A DNA stretch of 6,258 nt, from the NCBI GenBank assembly GCA_016765435.1, contig JAESPY010000009.1, positions 13,888 to 20,145 on the forward strand, in the 5' to 3' direction. This document shows, one piece after another, positions 1 to 5,823 of the stretch. This DNA comes from Emcibacter sp. (GTDB lineage Bacteria > Pseudomonadota > Alphaproteobacteria > Sphingomonadales > Emcibacteraceae). The number at the start of each line of letters is the position of its first letter. Position 1 is the first letter of the stretch. A model generated the notes under the pieces. The model saw only the letters and a list, made by a program, of their open reading frames with translations, was not told the origin of the DNA and did not search any database. The translations under genes and the position numbers were made by a program.

Positions 1-170
1 CACAGAAAATAATTGCCGATGCCCTTAACCTCAATTCATTTGCCCACAACATGCAAGAAAACTCTGTGATCAAAAAACAATTACAAACATTGATTAATTT
101 TAGAAATCAGTTTGTCCACTCACCCATGACAAACAATCTGGCAAAATATCAGCTAGATGATGAGGATTAG
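1..170 (+). CDS. C-terminal end of an unidentified gene upstream of hipA (HipB-like antitoxin or HEPN-like protein), 5' partial
   Basis: An open frame enters from the left edge (first full codon at base 3) and ends at TAG 168-170, leaving about 55 residues. The fragment begins QKIIADALNLNSFAHN, runs through a helix-like stretch and reaches FRNQFVHSP, then an acidic tail ending DDED. Two readings compete. KIIADALNLN resembles the last helix of a Xre/Cro-type HTH, which would fit a HipB antitoxin in the usual hipB-hipA order. R-N-x3-H matches the RX4-6H signature of HEPN ribonuclease-like domains. The stop lies 2 nt before the hipA start, so the two genes almost certainly share a transcript, and GAGG at 162-165 within this gene is the likely hipA ribosome binding site. 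The product cannot be named from this fragment; that it is a real coding end is fairly secure. Confidence 0.6.
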   Translation, partial: QKIIADALNLNSFAHNMQENSVIKKQLQTLINFRNQFVHSPMTNNLAKYQLDDED

Positions 171-172
171 AG

Positions 173-1405
173 ATGGCCGCTATTACAAATCTAAATGTCT
201 TCTTAGGCTCGCAGCATATTGGAACGATTACTCTGCTGCCCAGTGATAAAAGCATATTCTCTTTTACCGAGGCGTATATAGCCGATAGTAACCGCCTCAC
301 ACTTAGCCAATCATGCAAATACCTTTATGGCGGGATCACCACTGATCGAGACGTTATTCAAACACGCCTAGAGCCTTTCTTCTCCAATTTGCTGCCGGAA
401 GGTCATCTGCGGGAATATTTATCAGCCCGTGCTGGCGTAAAAGATGTCCGGGAATTTTATCTAATGTGGATTCTTGGGCAAGACTTACCAGGGGATGTGA
501 CCATCCTCCCTGCAGATGGTGAAGATTGGCCACCTATCGCAAACAAAAGTTTAAGTAAGAAAGAAATTGAGGCCCATCATCGTCAAATAATGCGCTTCTC
601 TCTGGCCGGCGTTCAGCTTAAATTTTCAGCTCTCGAGAAATCACAAGGTGGATTAACAATCCCTGCCAAAGGTACGGGCGGTTCATGGATCGTAAAACTC
701 CCTTCTGTAAAGTGGCATGGCGTACCTGAAAATGAATACTCCATGATGGAGTTTGCACGCCGCATGGGGATGGATGTACCAGAAGTGAAACTGATCAGCA
801 TCGATGACATCGGCGGTATGCCACAAGGTATAGGTGATATGAGCGGTGACGCGCTTGCCGTAAAACGGTTTGACCGCACCGAGGATGGTGGCCACATTCA
901 CATAGAAGATTTTGCGCAAGTATTCGGGCTTTACCCTGAACGCAAGTATAAGCGTGGCAACTACCGTAATATTGCCGAAGTTATTTGGGGAGAAATTGAT
1001 ACAGAAGCCCTTATAGAGTATGTAAAACGGCTCGTATTCAATGCCTTAATCGGAAATAGTGACATGCATATGAAAAACTGGTCGTTAATTTACCCTGACG
1101 GTCGCAATGCAGCTCTGGCACCTGCGTATGACTTTTTATCAACAATTCCCTATATAAATGACACTGACATGGCGCTTAATTTATATCGAGGCGGCCCTCG
1201 CCGCTTTGACGAATTAACGCTTGATAGTTTCATCAGTTTCGCAGCCAAAGCAAAACTTCCAGAAACCATTGTCATAAATACAGTGAAAGAAACAATAAAT
1301 CAGTTTCATGATTTATGGACTGATGTTCAAAACGACTTGCCTATAGAAAGCCGCGTAGCACAGGCCGTTGAAGAGCATCTAAAAACCATACCGATGGCAC
1401 AATAA
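173..1405 (+). CDS. hipA: HipA-family serine/threonine kinase toxin (first copy)
   Basis: A complete 410-aa HipA-type protein, close to the roughly 440 aa of E. coli HipA. Known HipA proteins phosphorylate translation-related targets such as GltX and induce growth arrest; the target here cannot be read. The N-terminal HipA subdomain covers about residues 5-110 and carries FFSNLLPEG (69-77). The kinase part follows: Gly-rich loop RFSLAGVQLK (141-150), where Ser143 aligns with the autophosphorylated Ser150 of E. coli HipA; ATP-binding Lys175 in WIVKLP; VKRFDR (230-235); catalytic loop NSDMHMKN (295-302) with Asp297 and Asn302; and the metal-binding YDFLS with Asp320. No key residue is missing, so it is predicted active. 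ATG at 173 follows GAGG with 7 nt spacing. It lies 2 nt after the upstream partial gene and ends 2 nt from the stop of the opposing hipA. Its antitoxin should lie at or beyond the left edge. Confidence 0.92.
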   Translation: MAAITNLNVFLGSQHIGTITLLPSDKSIFSFTEAYIADSNRLTLSQSCKYLYGGITTDRDVIQTRLEPFFSNLLPEGHLREYLSARAGVKDVREFYLMWILGQDLPGDVTILPADGEDWPPIANKSLSKKEIEAHHRQIMRFSLAGVQLKFSALEKSQGGLTIPAKGTGGSWIVKLPSVKWHGVPENEYSMMEFARRMGMDVPEVKLISIDDIGGMPQGIGDMSGDALAVKRFDRTEDGGHIHIEDFAQVFGLYPERKYKRGNYRNIAEVIWGEIDTEALIEYVKRLVFNALIGNSDMHMKNWSLIYPDGRNAALAPAYDFLSTIPYINDTDMALNLYRGGPRRFDELTLDSFISFAAKAKLPETIVINTVKETINQFHDLWTDVQNDLPIESRVAQAVEEHLKTIPMAQ

Positions 1406-1407
1406 AA

Positions 1408-2568
1408 TCAATTCTCTAAAACAGCTTTTACCTGTTTATAAATTTCCACCACATTTTTTTTCTTTAATCCAACAGTGTCACCAAGCATGAGTAAATCGTC
1501 TGGGGTAATATTTTTACCTTTCCCCATAACCATTGTACTTTGCTCACCACCTACGCCTGATGAATATGTCAGGTCATAAACGGGGGAAACCCGCCATGCC
1601 CCTTGATCATCCATTAAAAAGGAAAAATTCTTGCTGTGATCATCTTGATTATGGGACAGCACATTAAAGACCGCCAAACGAAACATTTTCTCCACTTCAC
1701 GCAAATCTTTTGTCAGCATTTGTGTGGCACGTAAGAGATCAAGATAGTCCATGGATGGGATTCTAAAATCTGCATTTAACAAACCACAAGCTGTATGCAT
1801 ATGAACCCGTTCCCCATTTCCACGGTCAAAGCGCTTTACGCCAAAATACCCCGCGCCTTTTTTCGCAGGAAATAAATATGTTGGCATCATTTCAAGCCCT
1901 GCTTCATGCGCCATTAAACTATATTTATATTCCATTTCCGCGCTATTTTTTGGATCCCCAGACATGGGGAACTTAATCATCCACTGACTATATCCTTCCT
2001 GCACAATATCAGAACCATGGATCACGTGCTTCATATCTGCACTGACATTCACAACCACCTTTGGGCGCGCGCCTGCCGAAGAACCGTTTAAATTTATCAG
2101 CTTTTCTAAAACGTCATCAGCCTCGCCCTCTAATACTTGTAAGGATTCTGCTGCAATTTTATCTAAATCAAGAAAATCACCCTCACCCCCATGTTCTGTA
2201 TGGTCAGGCTCAAATGTTAAGGCTCCCATTCCACTACTCCCAACATGGGCCAGGCGATCAAGTGGACTCAATATTTTTGGATCTAACCCATAACTGCGCA
2301 TACGACGATCAAGAAGTAACCTCCCCCAGCCATCGGGAAGACTATCATTAAAAACACCCTGCAAGCCTTCAAACAAAGAACGGTCAGCCGTATGAACACC
2401 TGTTTCCAGAGGTAAATAAAATGGAGAAATCTGTAGCCCCGTTTTCAAAAAATCAGGATCATACTCGAAATAAATGACACGGTCTTTGAGAGCTAAGCGC
2501 CCTACTTTTTGCTTTAAATGGCCAAAATCCAAAAAAATGTGAACCAAATTAACAGGTGTATATTTCAT
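1408..2568 (-). CDS. hipA: HipA-family serine/threonine kinase toxin (second copy, with its own hipB)
   Basis: A complete 386-aa HipA paralogue, clearly diverged from the first copy. The N-terminal subdomain has FNDSLPDGWGRLLLDRR (73-89), a common HipA-family signature. The kinase part shows the Gly-rich loop NGSSAGARPK (161-170) with Ser163/Ser164 near the expected autophosphorylation site, Lys199 in WMIKFP, VKRFDR (244-249), catalytic loop NQDDHSKNF (307-315) with Asp309 and Asn314, and YDLTYS with Asp332. All expected catalytic residues are present. The start overlaps the hipB stop by 4 nt (ATGA), and AGGAAGG at 2574-2580, inside the last hipB codons, lies 5 nt before the ATG, so translation is probably coupled. 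The stop is 2 nt from that of the first hipA on the other strand. It should phosphorylate a protein substrate in the cytoplasm when HipB is lost; the substrate is unknown. Confidence 0.92.
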   Translation of the reverse strand: MKYTPVNLVHIFLDFGHLKQKVGRLALKDRVIYFEYDPDFLKTGLQISPFYLPLETGVHTADRSLFEGLQGVFNDSLPDGWGRLLLDRRMRSYGLDPKILSPLDRLAHVGSSGMGALTFEPDHTEHGGEGDFLDLDKIAAESLQVLEGEADDVLEKLINLNGSSAGARPKVVVNVSADMKHVIHGSDIVQEGYSQWMIKFPMSGDPKNSAEMEYKYSLMAHEAGLEMMPTYLFPAKKGAGYFGVKRFDRGNGERVHMHTACGLLNADFRIPSMDYLDLLRATQMLTKDLREVEKMFRLAVFNVLSHNQDDHSKNFSFLMDDQGAWRVSPVYDLTYSSGVGGEQSTMVMGKGKNITPDDLLMLGDTVGLKKKNVVEIYKQVKAVLEN

Positions 2569-2867
2569 TTGCGCCTTCCTCGCTGGCGCTGCTGATCCGC
2601 CTCCAATAATTCATCAAGACTTGATATATCTTCTTTCTTTAGTGTAAATAATTGCGAAAAAGCTTCAAGCTCTCCCAGCGCAGCCGCAAGCTTTAATAAA
2701 TTCTCTAAAGAAATTTCTCCTTCACGCTCAAAAATACGCAAGGTTGAGAAAGCAACACCAGAGCGGTCCGCCAGCCCCTGCCGCGATAAATTAAGCTCCA
2801 AACGACATTTCTGCACGCGCTCAGAAATCTTTGCTTTTACTTGCTCTGGAGTCCACTTAAAGAACAT
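2565..2867 (-). CDS. hipB: HipB-type HTH antitoxin / autorepressor
   Basis: A 100-aa Xre/Cro-family DNA-binding protein. The HTH core spans about residues 14-66: helix LSRQGLADRSG (27-37), recognition helix around VAFSTLRIFERE (38-49), then the closing helix LENLLKLAAALG (54-65). The C-terminus is very basic (RQRGRRK, 94-100). Length, fold and position directly before hipA with an ATGA overlap all fit HipB, which binds HipA as antitoxin and represses its own operon. The start at 2867 is chosen because it keeps the full HTH and is the first ATG; its ribosome binding site is weak (AGAG about 8 nt upstream on the minus strand). The start codon lies inside one copy of a 12-bp repeat that I take to be an operator, so repressor bound there would cover the initiation region. 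Confidence 0.88.
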   Translation of the reverse strand: MFFKWTPEQVKAKISERVQKCRLELNLSRQGLADRSGVAFSTLRIFEREGEISLENLLKLAAALGELEAFSQLFTLKKEDISSLDELLEADQQRQRGRRK

Positions 2868-2933
2868 TATAATATCTCTTAATCTTATTTATTACATATT
2901 AAGAACATTATAGTATTTTTATTATTACTCAAG
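2860..2933 (-). promoter_or_regulatory. Putative hipBA promoter and HipB operator region
   Basis: A 12-bp sequence, AAGAACATTATA, occurs twice in the same orientation at 2860-2871 and 2901-2912, 41 bp apart start to start, about four helical turns. Between them is a 7-bp inverted pair, TCTTAAT (2877-2883) and ATTAAGA (2898-2904). On the minus strand, bases 2912-2907 read TATAAT, a perfect -10 hexamer inside the second repeat. That puts transcription start near 2900 with a leader of about 33 nt. No good -35 is present: TTGAGT at 2932-2927 is only 14 nt away. Autorepression by HipB at these repeats is inferred from the family and from the placement. Confidence 0.5.
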
Positions 2934-2951
2934 CCATATAATCACACTCTA

Positions 2952-3092
2952 TCAAGCTAGAGCATCTCTCTGACCTAACTGGACATCAATATCAGCCATC
3001 ATTTTCTCAAAATTTAAAGGTGTGATCTCACCACTATCAATTTCATCAGCAGCACAAAGTAACTCTAAAGTTATTTTTTCTTTATCTTCCAT
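2952..3092 (-). CDS. Small hypothetical ORF, 46 aa, acidic, no recognised family
   Basis: An ATG at 3092 opens 46 codons ending with TGA at 2952-2954. The protein starts MEDKEKITLELLCAADEIDS and continues GEITPLNFEKMMADIDVQLG to an end of QRDALA. It is acidic, looks mostly helical, has no signal peptide or membrane segment, and uses ordinary-looking codons. A purine-rich AGAGGGG lies about 12 nt upstream of the start, a long spacing for a ribosome binding site. It points the same way as the RES/Xre operon (upstream) and hipBA (downstream). Size and acidity would suit an orphan antitoxin or an anti-repressor, but no motif proves that. Treat it as a candidate gene only. Confidence 0.4.
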   Translation of the reverse strand: MEDKEKITLELLCAADEIDSGEITPLNFEKMMADIDVQLGQRDALA

Positions 3093-3150
3093 TATATTTC
3101 AAAACCCCTCTTGTGACCTCAGCATACTCCATCCTTTTTAGACGCATAAC

Positions 3151-3197
3151 GACTGATATATAAGCCATATAACTATATAATGATTTATATATCAGTC
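3151..3197. repeat. Perfect 13-bp inverted repeat, AT-rich, 21-bp spacer
   Basis: GACTGATATATAA at 3151-3163 is exactly mirrored by TTATATATCAGTC at 3185-3197. The 34-bp offset between arm centres is about three helical turns, so both arms could be bound on one DNA face. The spacer contains TATAAT at 3176-3181 on the plus strand. Neither side carries the T-run of an intrinsic terminator, and the arms are low in GC, so an operator or a site-specific protein-binding site is more likely than a terminator. It lies between the RES toxin gene and the 46-codon ORF. Confidence 0.6.
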
Positions 3198-3290
3198 ATT
3201 TCTGGAAGAACTCATAAGCTCAGCCGAGCGCGTGGAACAGGGCATACCGCTCTCCCCTGAATAGACCAGGCCCTCTTCCATGATATCGTA
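3198..3290. other. Intergenic remainder with no supported gene
   Basis: This short stretch lies between the 13-bp inverted repeat and the end of the RES gene. Short open frames exist on both strands: plus 3184-3264 (26 codons after a stop, no start codon) and minus 3192-3281 (29 codons). Neither has a convincing ribosome binding site or a recognised family. The plus-strand frame reads LEELISSAERVEQGIPLSPE before its stop, which looks protein-like and may be a gene remnant. Confidence 0.4.
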
Positions 3291-3845
3291 CTAAAGACGG
3301 TTTTTAGCGCGCCACTCATTCCACTTAATCGGGTTGTCAGAGACAGTTTCAATATTTTCCAGATTAAATAAATCGAGAAATAACACTATATTATCACATT
3401 CATATCGCGCACTCGGCGCTATAATACCATCAAATCCCATAAATGCCGCCGCATCAGCAATTTCCTGAGTCCGCTTATAAAGTATTTGTTGATATTTTGC
3501 TTCATCCACACCTAACGCAGTCAGATCGCTCATTTTCAATAATACAAGCGTCCGGTCAGTGATAACTGACAGTTCAAATAATGTATGTTTCATCTTTGAT
3601 GGAAAGACTGATTGACCACGGTTCAGGTGGAAATGAATCTCAGAGATGGCTCCATTAGCATCCTTTGCGCCGTATAGTACACTCAGAGGTGACGGATTCC
3701 AGCGACCGGCCCCACGCGACCCATCCAGCACTGACCGCCCTTCCCGGACTGCGCGCCACATTGCACCATTATATGAGTGCCCCTTGATCCCCTCTAAAGC
3801 GTCAAGTAGTCGATCATCATGATTGCGGTGTACCGCGACTACCAT
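3291..3845 (-). CDS. RES-domain toxin, predicted NAD+-degrading enzyme
   Basis: Read from ATG 3845 this is a 184-aa RES-domain protein. Characterised RES toxins deplete cellular NAD+ by hydrolysis or phosphorolysis and stop growth. The family hallmarks are in order: WRAV with Arg31, GAGRWN with Arg48 (45-50), VLYGA with Tyr58, SEIHFHL with Glu69, then RTQEIADAAAFMGFDGIIAP and PSAR with Ser145 (144-147), followed by NIVLF (152-156). Arg, Glu and Ser give the domain its name and all are present. A longer reading begins at 3911, but its extra 22 residues overlap the antitoxin gene out of frame and are not RES-like. ATG 3845 sits 1 nt after the antitoxin stop and is typical of coupled antitoxin-toxin pairs. 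The cognate antitoxin is the adjacent Xre gene. Confidence 0.9.
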   Translation of the reverse strand: MVVAVHRNHDDRLLDALEGIKGHSYNGAMWRAVREGRSVLDGSRGAGRWNPSPLSVLYGAKDANGAISEIHFHLNRGQSVFPSKMKHTLFELSVITDRTLVLLKMSDLTALGVDEAKYQQILYKRTQEIADAAAFMGFDGIIAPSARYECDNIVLFLDLFNLENIETVSDNPIKWNEWRAKNRL

Positions 3846-3846
3846 T

Positions 3847-4203
3847 CTACAGATAAACCCCACTATCCAGACGTTCAAGAACTTCCAGCACTTCTCCGGT
3901 GCGCCCCTCATTGATCAAATCGTATGGTTTCTGGCTCTCAAGTTGAGGGTGGGGCGACTGGAGCCAGAGACGGACTTCATCTGGTTCGTAAAAATCGGAC
4001 AATCGTTCGGCAACCCAACGCAGCTCTGCTATGATTGTTTGCTTTTCAATTGTCGGGCCACCTTCGCCCCTACTCCAACGTGAAACCGTTGGTGGCGATA
4101 CACCGATGATATTGGCAATGTCACGACCTTTAAGGCCGCCATATTCCTTTAGTCCCGCAACCAGCCTTGATACGGCTGTCTCTTTAATCGCTAAACCGGC
4201 CAT
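3847..4203 (-). CDS. Xre/MbcA/ParS-type antitoxin (DUF2384) of the RES module
   Basis: A 118-aa antitoxin. A Xre-like HTH lies at about residues 24-46 (LKGRDIANIIGVSPPTVSRW). The C-terminal MbcA/ParS/Xre toxin-binding domain follows, with the signature RLWLQSPHPQLESQKPYDLI (78-97), then NEGRTGEVLEVLERLDSG (98-115). In known Res-Xre pairs this C-terminal domain inserts into the RES active site, and the HTH represses the operon. GGAAGG at 4213-4218 is a strong ribosome binding site 9 nt before ATG 4203. It is the first gene of the operon, 1 nt before the RES gene, and downstream of the promoter/inverted-repeat structure at 4241-4309, which is the natural candidate for its operator. Confidence 0.9.
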   Translation of the reverse strand: MAGLAIKETAVSRLVAGLKEYGGLKGRDIANIIGVSPPTVSRWSRGEGGPTIEKQTIIAELRWVAERLSDFYEPDEVRLWLQSPHPQLESQKPYDLINEGRTGEVLEVLERLDSGVYL

Positions 4204-4240
4204 ATATTATCACCTTCCAATCAGAGTGAGCCTTGTTTTT

Positions 4241-4309
4241 CCCACCTCTATATTACAAATAAATTTCACAAATGTCAATCGTGAAATTTATTTGTAATAT
4301 AGAGGTGGG
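4241..4309. repeat. Perfect 29-bp inverted repeat with 11-nt spacer
   Basis: Arm 4241-4269 begins CCCACCTCTATATTAC and ends AAATTTCAC; it is mirrored without mismatch by 4281-4309, which begins GTGAAATTTATTTG and ends AGAGGTGGG. The spacer is 4270-4280. It lies between the integrase stop and the Xre antitoxin start. Neither flank has the T-run needed for an intrinsic terminator (minus-strand exit reads AAAAAC). The antitoxin promoter is embedded in it and starts transcription at about its left edge, so that transcript excludes the palindrome. This argues for a DNA-level operator rather than an RNA hairpin, although integrase read-through RNA would fold into a long stem. Confidence 0.9.
4250..4278 (-). 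promoter_or_regulatory. Sigma70-type promoter of the xre-res operon
   Basis: On the minus strand, TTGACA (4278-4273) is followed after exactly 17 nt by TAATAT (4255-4250). This is a consensus -35, ideal spacing and a good -10. Transcription should begin near 4243, leaving a leader of about 40 nt before ATG 4203. The -35 lies in the spacer of the 29-bp inverted repeat and the -10 lies within one arm, so a protein bound to the arms would block RNA polymerase. Confidence 0.8.
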
Positions 4310-4328
4310 TGTTTGATGTCATTCTCTC

Positions 4329-5504
4329 TTAACTGGAATCTCCTTGGCTCAAGCACTTTAAGGACTGAGCAATTTTTTCAGATATATTGTTAAAATTCTC
4401 ATCATCGGGAAACAAATCCCCATAGATTCCAAAAGTGATTGAAATTTTACTATGCCCCATCATTTTCATAATTTCTTTTGGATTAGCCCCTTCTTTGATC
4501 GCCAAGGAAGCAAAAGCGTGACGCATATTTTTGTAAAGATATTTCTTCTTCCCCTTCACAAGTAAATCAAGTGATTTCAAATGCTGTGTCCAAACCCTCT
4601 TGTCCCAATTAGGCCGATTAAGGGATTTTCCAACCTCATTAGGAAAACATAACCCTTCTTCTGTATCTGGACATTGCGATTTCCAACTTTTCAGAAGCTC
4701 TATAGCCAATGAAGGGATAGGAACATTACGTTTGGAGGCTTTTGTTTTGAGTGACCCCATTTGCCGCCAAATATCAACACGCCTCCTGACCATGACAATG
4801 GATTTAGTAAAATCAATATGCCGCCATCCAAGACCAAAAAGCTCCGACGCACGAAGTCCCGTCATCACAGCCATAACAATCATGCAATGATCCCGCAGGG
4901 AAAGATTTCCAACACCGATAATCTTTGCCAAATCTTCAAGAGTAGGAATAAGAACACCATCAAGTACATCCTCATCATCCACATGAATGGCAACTTTTTC
5001 TTTGGGAGCCCTTAATTTTATAAATTTTACAACATTTCTGGAAAGATACTCATCTTCGATTGCCAGGCTTAAAACCGCCCCAAGAATAATTTTAATTCTC
5101 ATAATTCGTTTGTGTGACAGGCTAGAATTAACACGCAGTTCCAGCAAAAAATCTTTCACATTTTTGATCGTAATTTCTGTTAAACGTTGTTTGCCAAACC
5201 TTGGAACCAAATAATTCCGTAATACTCCCTCATAATCTTTCCATGTTGATCTTTCCAACCCTTGGGCATCGCAATATCTAAGATATGTTTCATGGAACTC
5301 ACCAAAGGTCATTGTCTGACTGTCAGCAACATGCACTCCCCTATTAACGTCACTAGCAATTTGAGCCGCGAAGGACTTCGCATCTTTTTGTTTTTTAAAA
5401 TTCTTAAAACGTCGTTTATTGACAGAATCACGATATTCCACTTTCCAGCGGTTTGATGTTTTTCCTTTTTCAGTCGTCCACTCAACTTTTGTAATGGTCG
5501 CCAT
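4329..5504 (-). CDS. int: Tyrosine recombinase / integrase of the mobile element
   Basis: A 391-aa phage/ICE-type integrase, expected to catalyse site-specific integration and, with a directionality factor, excision. The N-terminal arm-binding region covers about residues 1-60 and is rich in basic residues (KRRFKNFKKQKDAK). A SAM-like core-binding domain spans about 64-160 (TFGEFHETYLRYC). The catalytic domain spans about 185-370. Catalytic residues are Arg218 (TGLRASEL), Lys253 (SLKTKASKR), Arg328 (MRHAFAS), His351 (MMGHSKIS) and nucleophile Tyr361 (FGIYGDLFP). The box usually written H-x-x-R reads K325-N-M-R328 here, so the His is replaced by Lys. The protein looks complete, with a normal C-terminus. 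ATG 5504 follows AAAGGA (5513-5518 on the opposite strand) at suitable spacing. No excisionase gene is visible beside it. Confidence 0.93.
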   Translation of the reverse strand: MATITKVEWTTEKGKTSNRWKVEYRDSVNKRRFKNFKKQKDAKSFAAQIASDVNRGVHVADSQTMTFGEFHETYLRYCDAQGLERSTWKDYEGVLRNYLVPRFGKQRLTEITIKNVKDFLLELRVNSSLSHKRIMRIKIILGAVLSLAIEDEYLSRNVVKFIKLRAPKEKVAIHVDDEDVLDGVLIPTLEDLAKIIGVGNLSLRDHCMIVMAVMTGLRASELFGLGWRHIDFTKSIVMVRRRVDIWRQMGSLKTKASKRNVPIPSLAIELLKSWKSQCPDTEEGLCFPNEVGKSLNRPNWDKRVWTQHLKSLDLLVKGKKKYLYKNMRHAFASLAIKEGANPKEIMKMMGHSKISITFGIYGDLFPDDENFNNISEKIAQSLKCLSQGDSS

Positions 5505-5557
5505 ATTAAAATTCCTTTGACAATAATTTCACTTATCGCCCCTCTTCCCCCAACACT

Positions 5558-5823
5558 GCCTTGGCGGAAGGTGGGGTGGGTTGATAAAAGCCAAAAAGGA
5601 AGGCAGTCATTTTCAAATCATCGAAGGTGTCCGGAAATGGAGATTTCATCGACTTCGGAGAAAAATTTCATTTCTTAAAATCCGCCGAAGACCAGACGTC
5701 AAAATCAAAAATTCCGGAGTGTCTGCTGCAAGGCAGTAGAAACCGTCATTTTTTCTTTTGTCGTTGAATTGAAAATGAGTGACTGTAAGTTTGGCCCCAA
5801 CCCACCCCAACTTTTGCCATGGC
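5558..5823. repeat. Long degenerate inverted repeat (about 266 bp), MITE-like or recombination-site region
   Basis: The ends form imperfect 26-bp inverted repeats: 5558-5583 against the reverse complement of 5798-5823 match at 22 of 26 positions, including a perfect 12-bp core, TGGGGTGGGTTG (5572-5583 and 5809-5798). Symmetry continues inward with gaps: AGTCA 5604-5608 with TGACT 5780-5784, TTTTCAA 5610-5616 with TTGAAAA 5769-5775, TCCGGAA 5630-5636 with TTCCGGA 5712-5718, and CTTCGG 5653-5658 with CCGAAG 5685-5690. AAGGCAGT occurs at 5600-5607 and 5730-5737 and, inverted, at 5555-5562. I see no target-site duplication at the edges. It could be a non-autonomous element, a foldback RNA, or integrase arm sites. 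Confidence 0.6.

Noticed and set aside
613..919. Minus-strand open frames of 94 and 78 codons opposite the first hipA
   Set aside because: Both lie opposite the conserved kinase loop and resemble no family, so they are shadows.
2061..2351. Plus-strand 96-codon open frame opposite the second hipA
   Set aside because: It is antisense to a gene with full kinase motifs, and its composition is low in sense (rich in His, Leu and Pro) with no family match.
3192..3281. Minus-strand 29-codon ORF after the RES gene
   Set aside because: No convincing ribosome binding site, odd composition (many Ser), and it overlaps the 13-bp inverted repeat.
3846..3911. Longer RES reading starting at ATG 3911 (22 extra residues)
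   Set aside because: The extension lies inside the antitoxin gene in another frame and is not RES-like; ATG 3845, 1 nt after the antitoxin stop, fits a coupled operon.
4241..4309. The 29-bp inverted repeat as an intrinsic terminator for int
   Set aside because: No T-run follows the stem in either direction, and the sequence holds a near-consensus promoter.
4600..5015. Plus-strand open frames of 96 and 84 codons opposite the integrase
   Set aside because: They are shadows of the integrase coding sequence and have no recognisable motifs.
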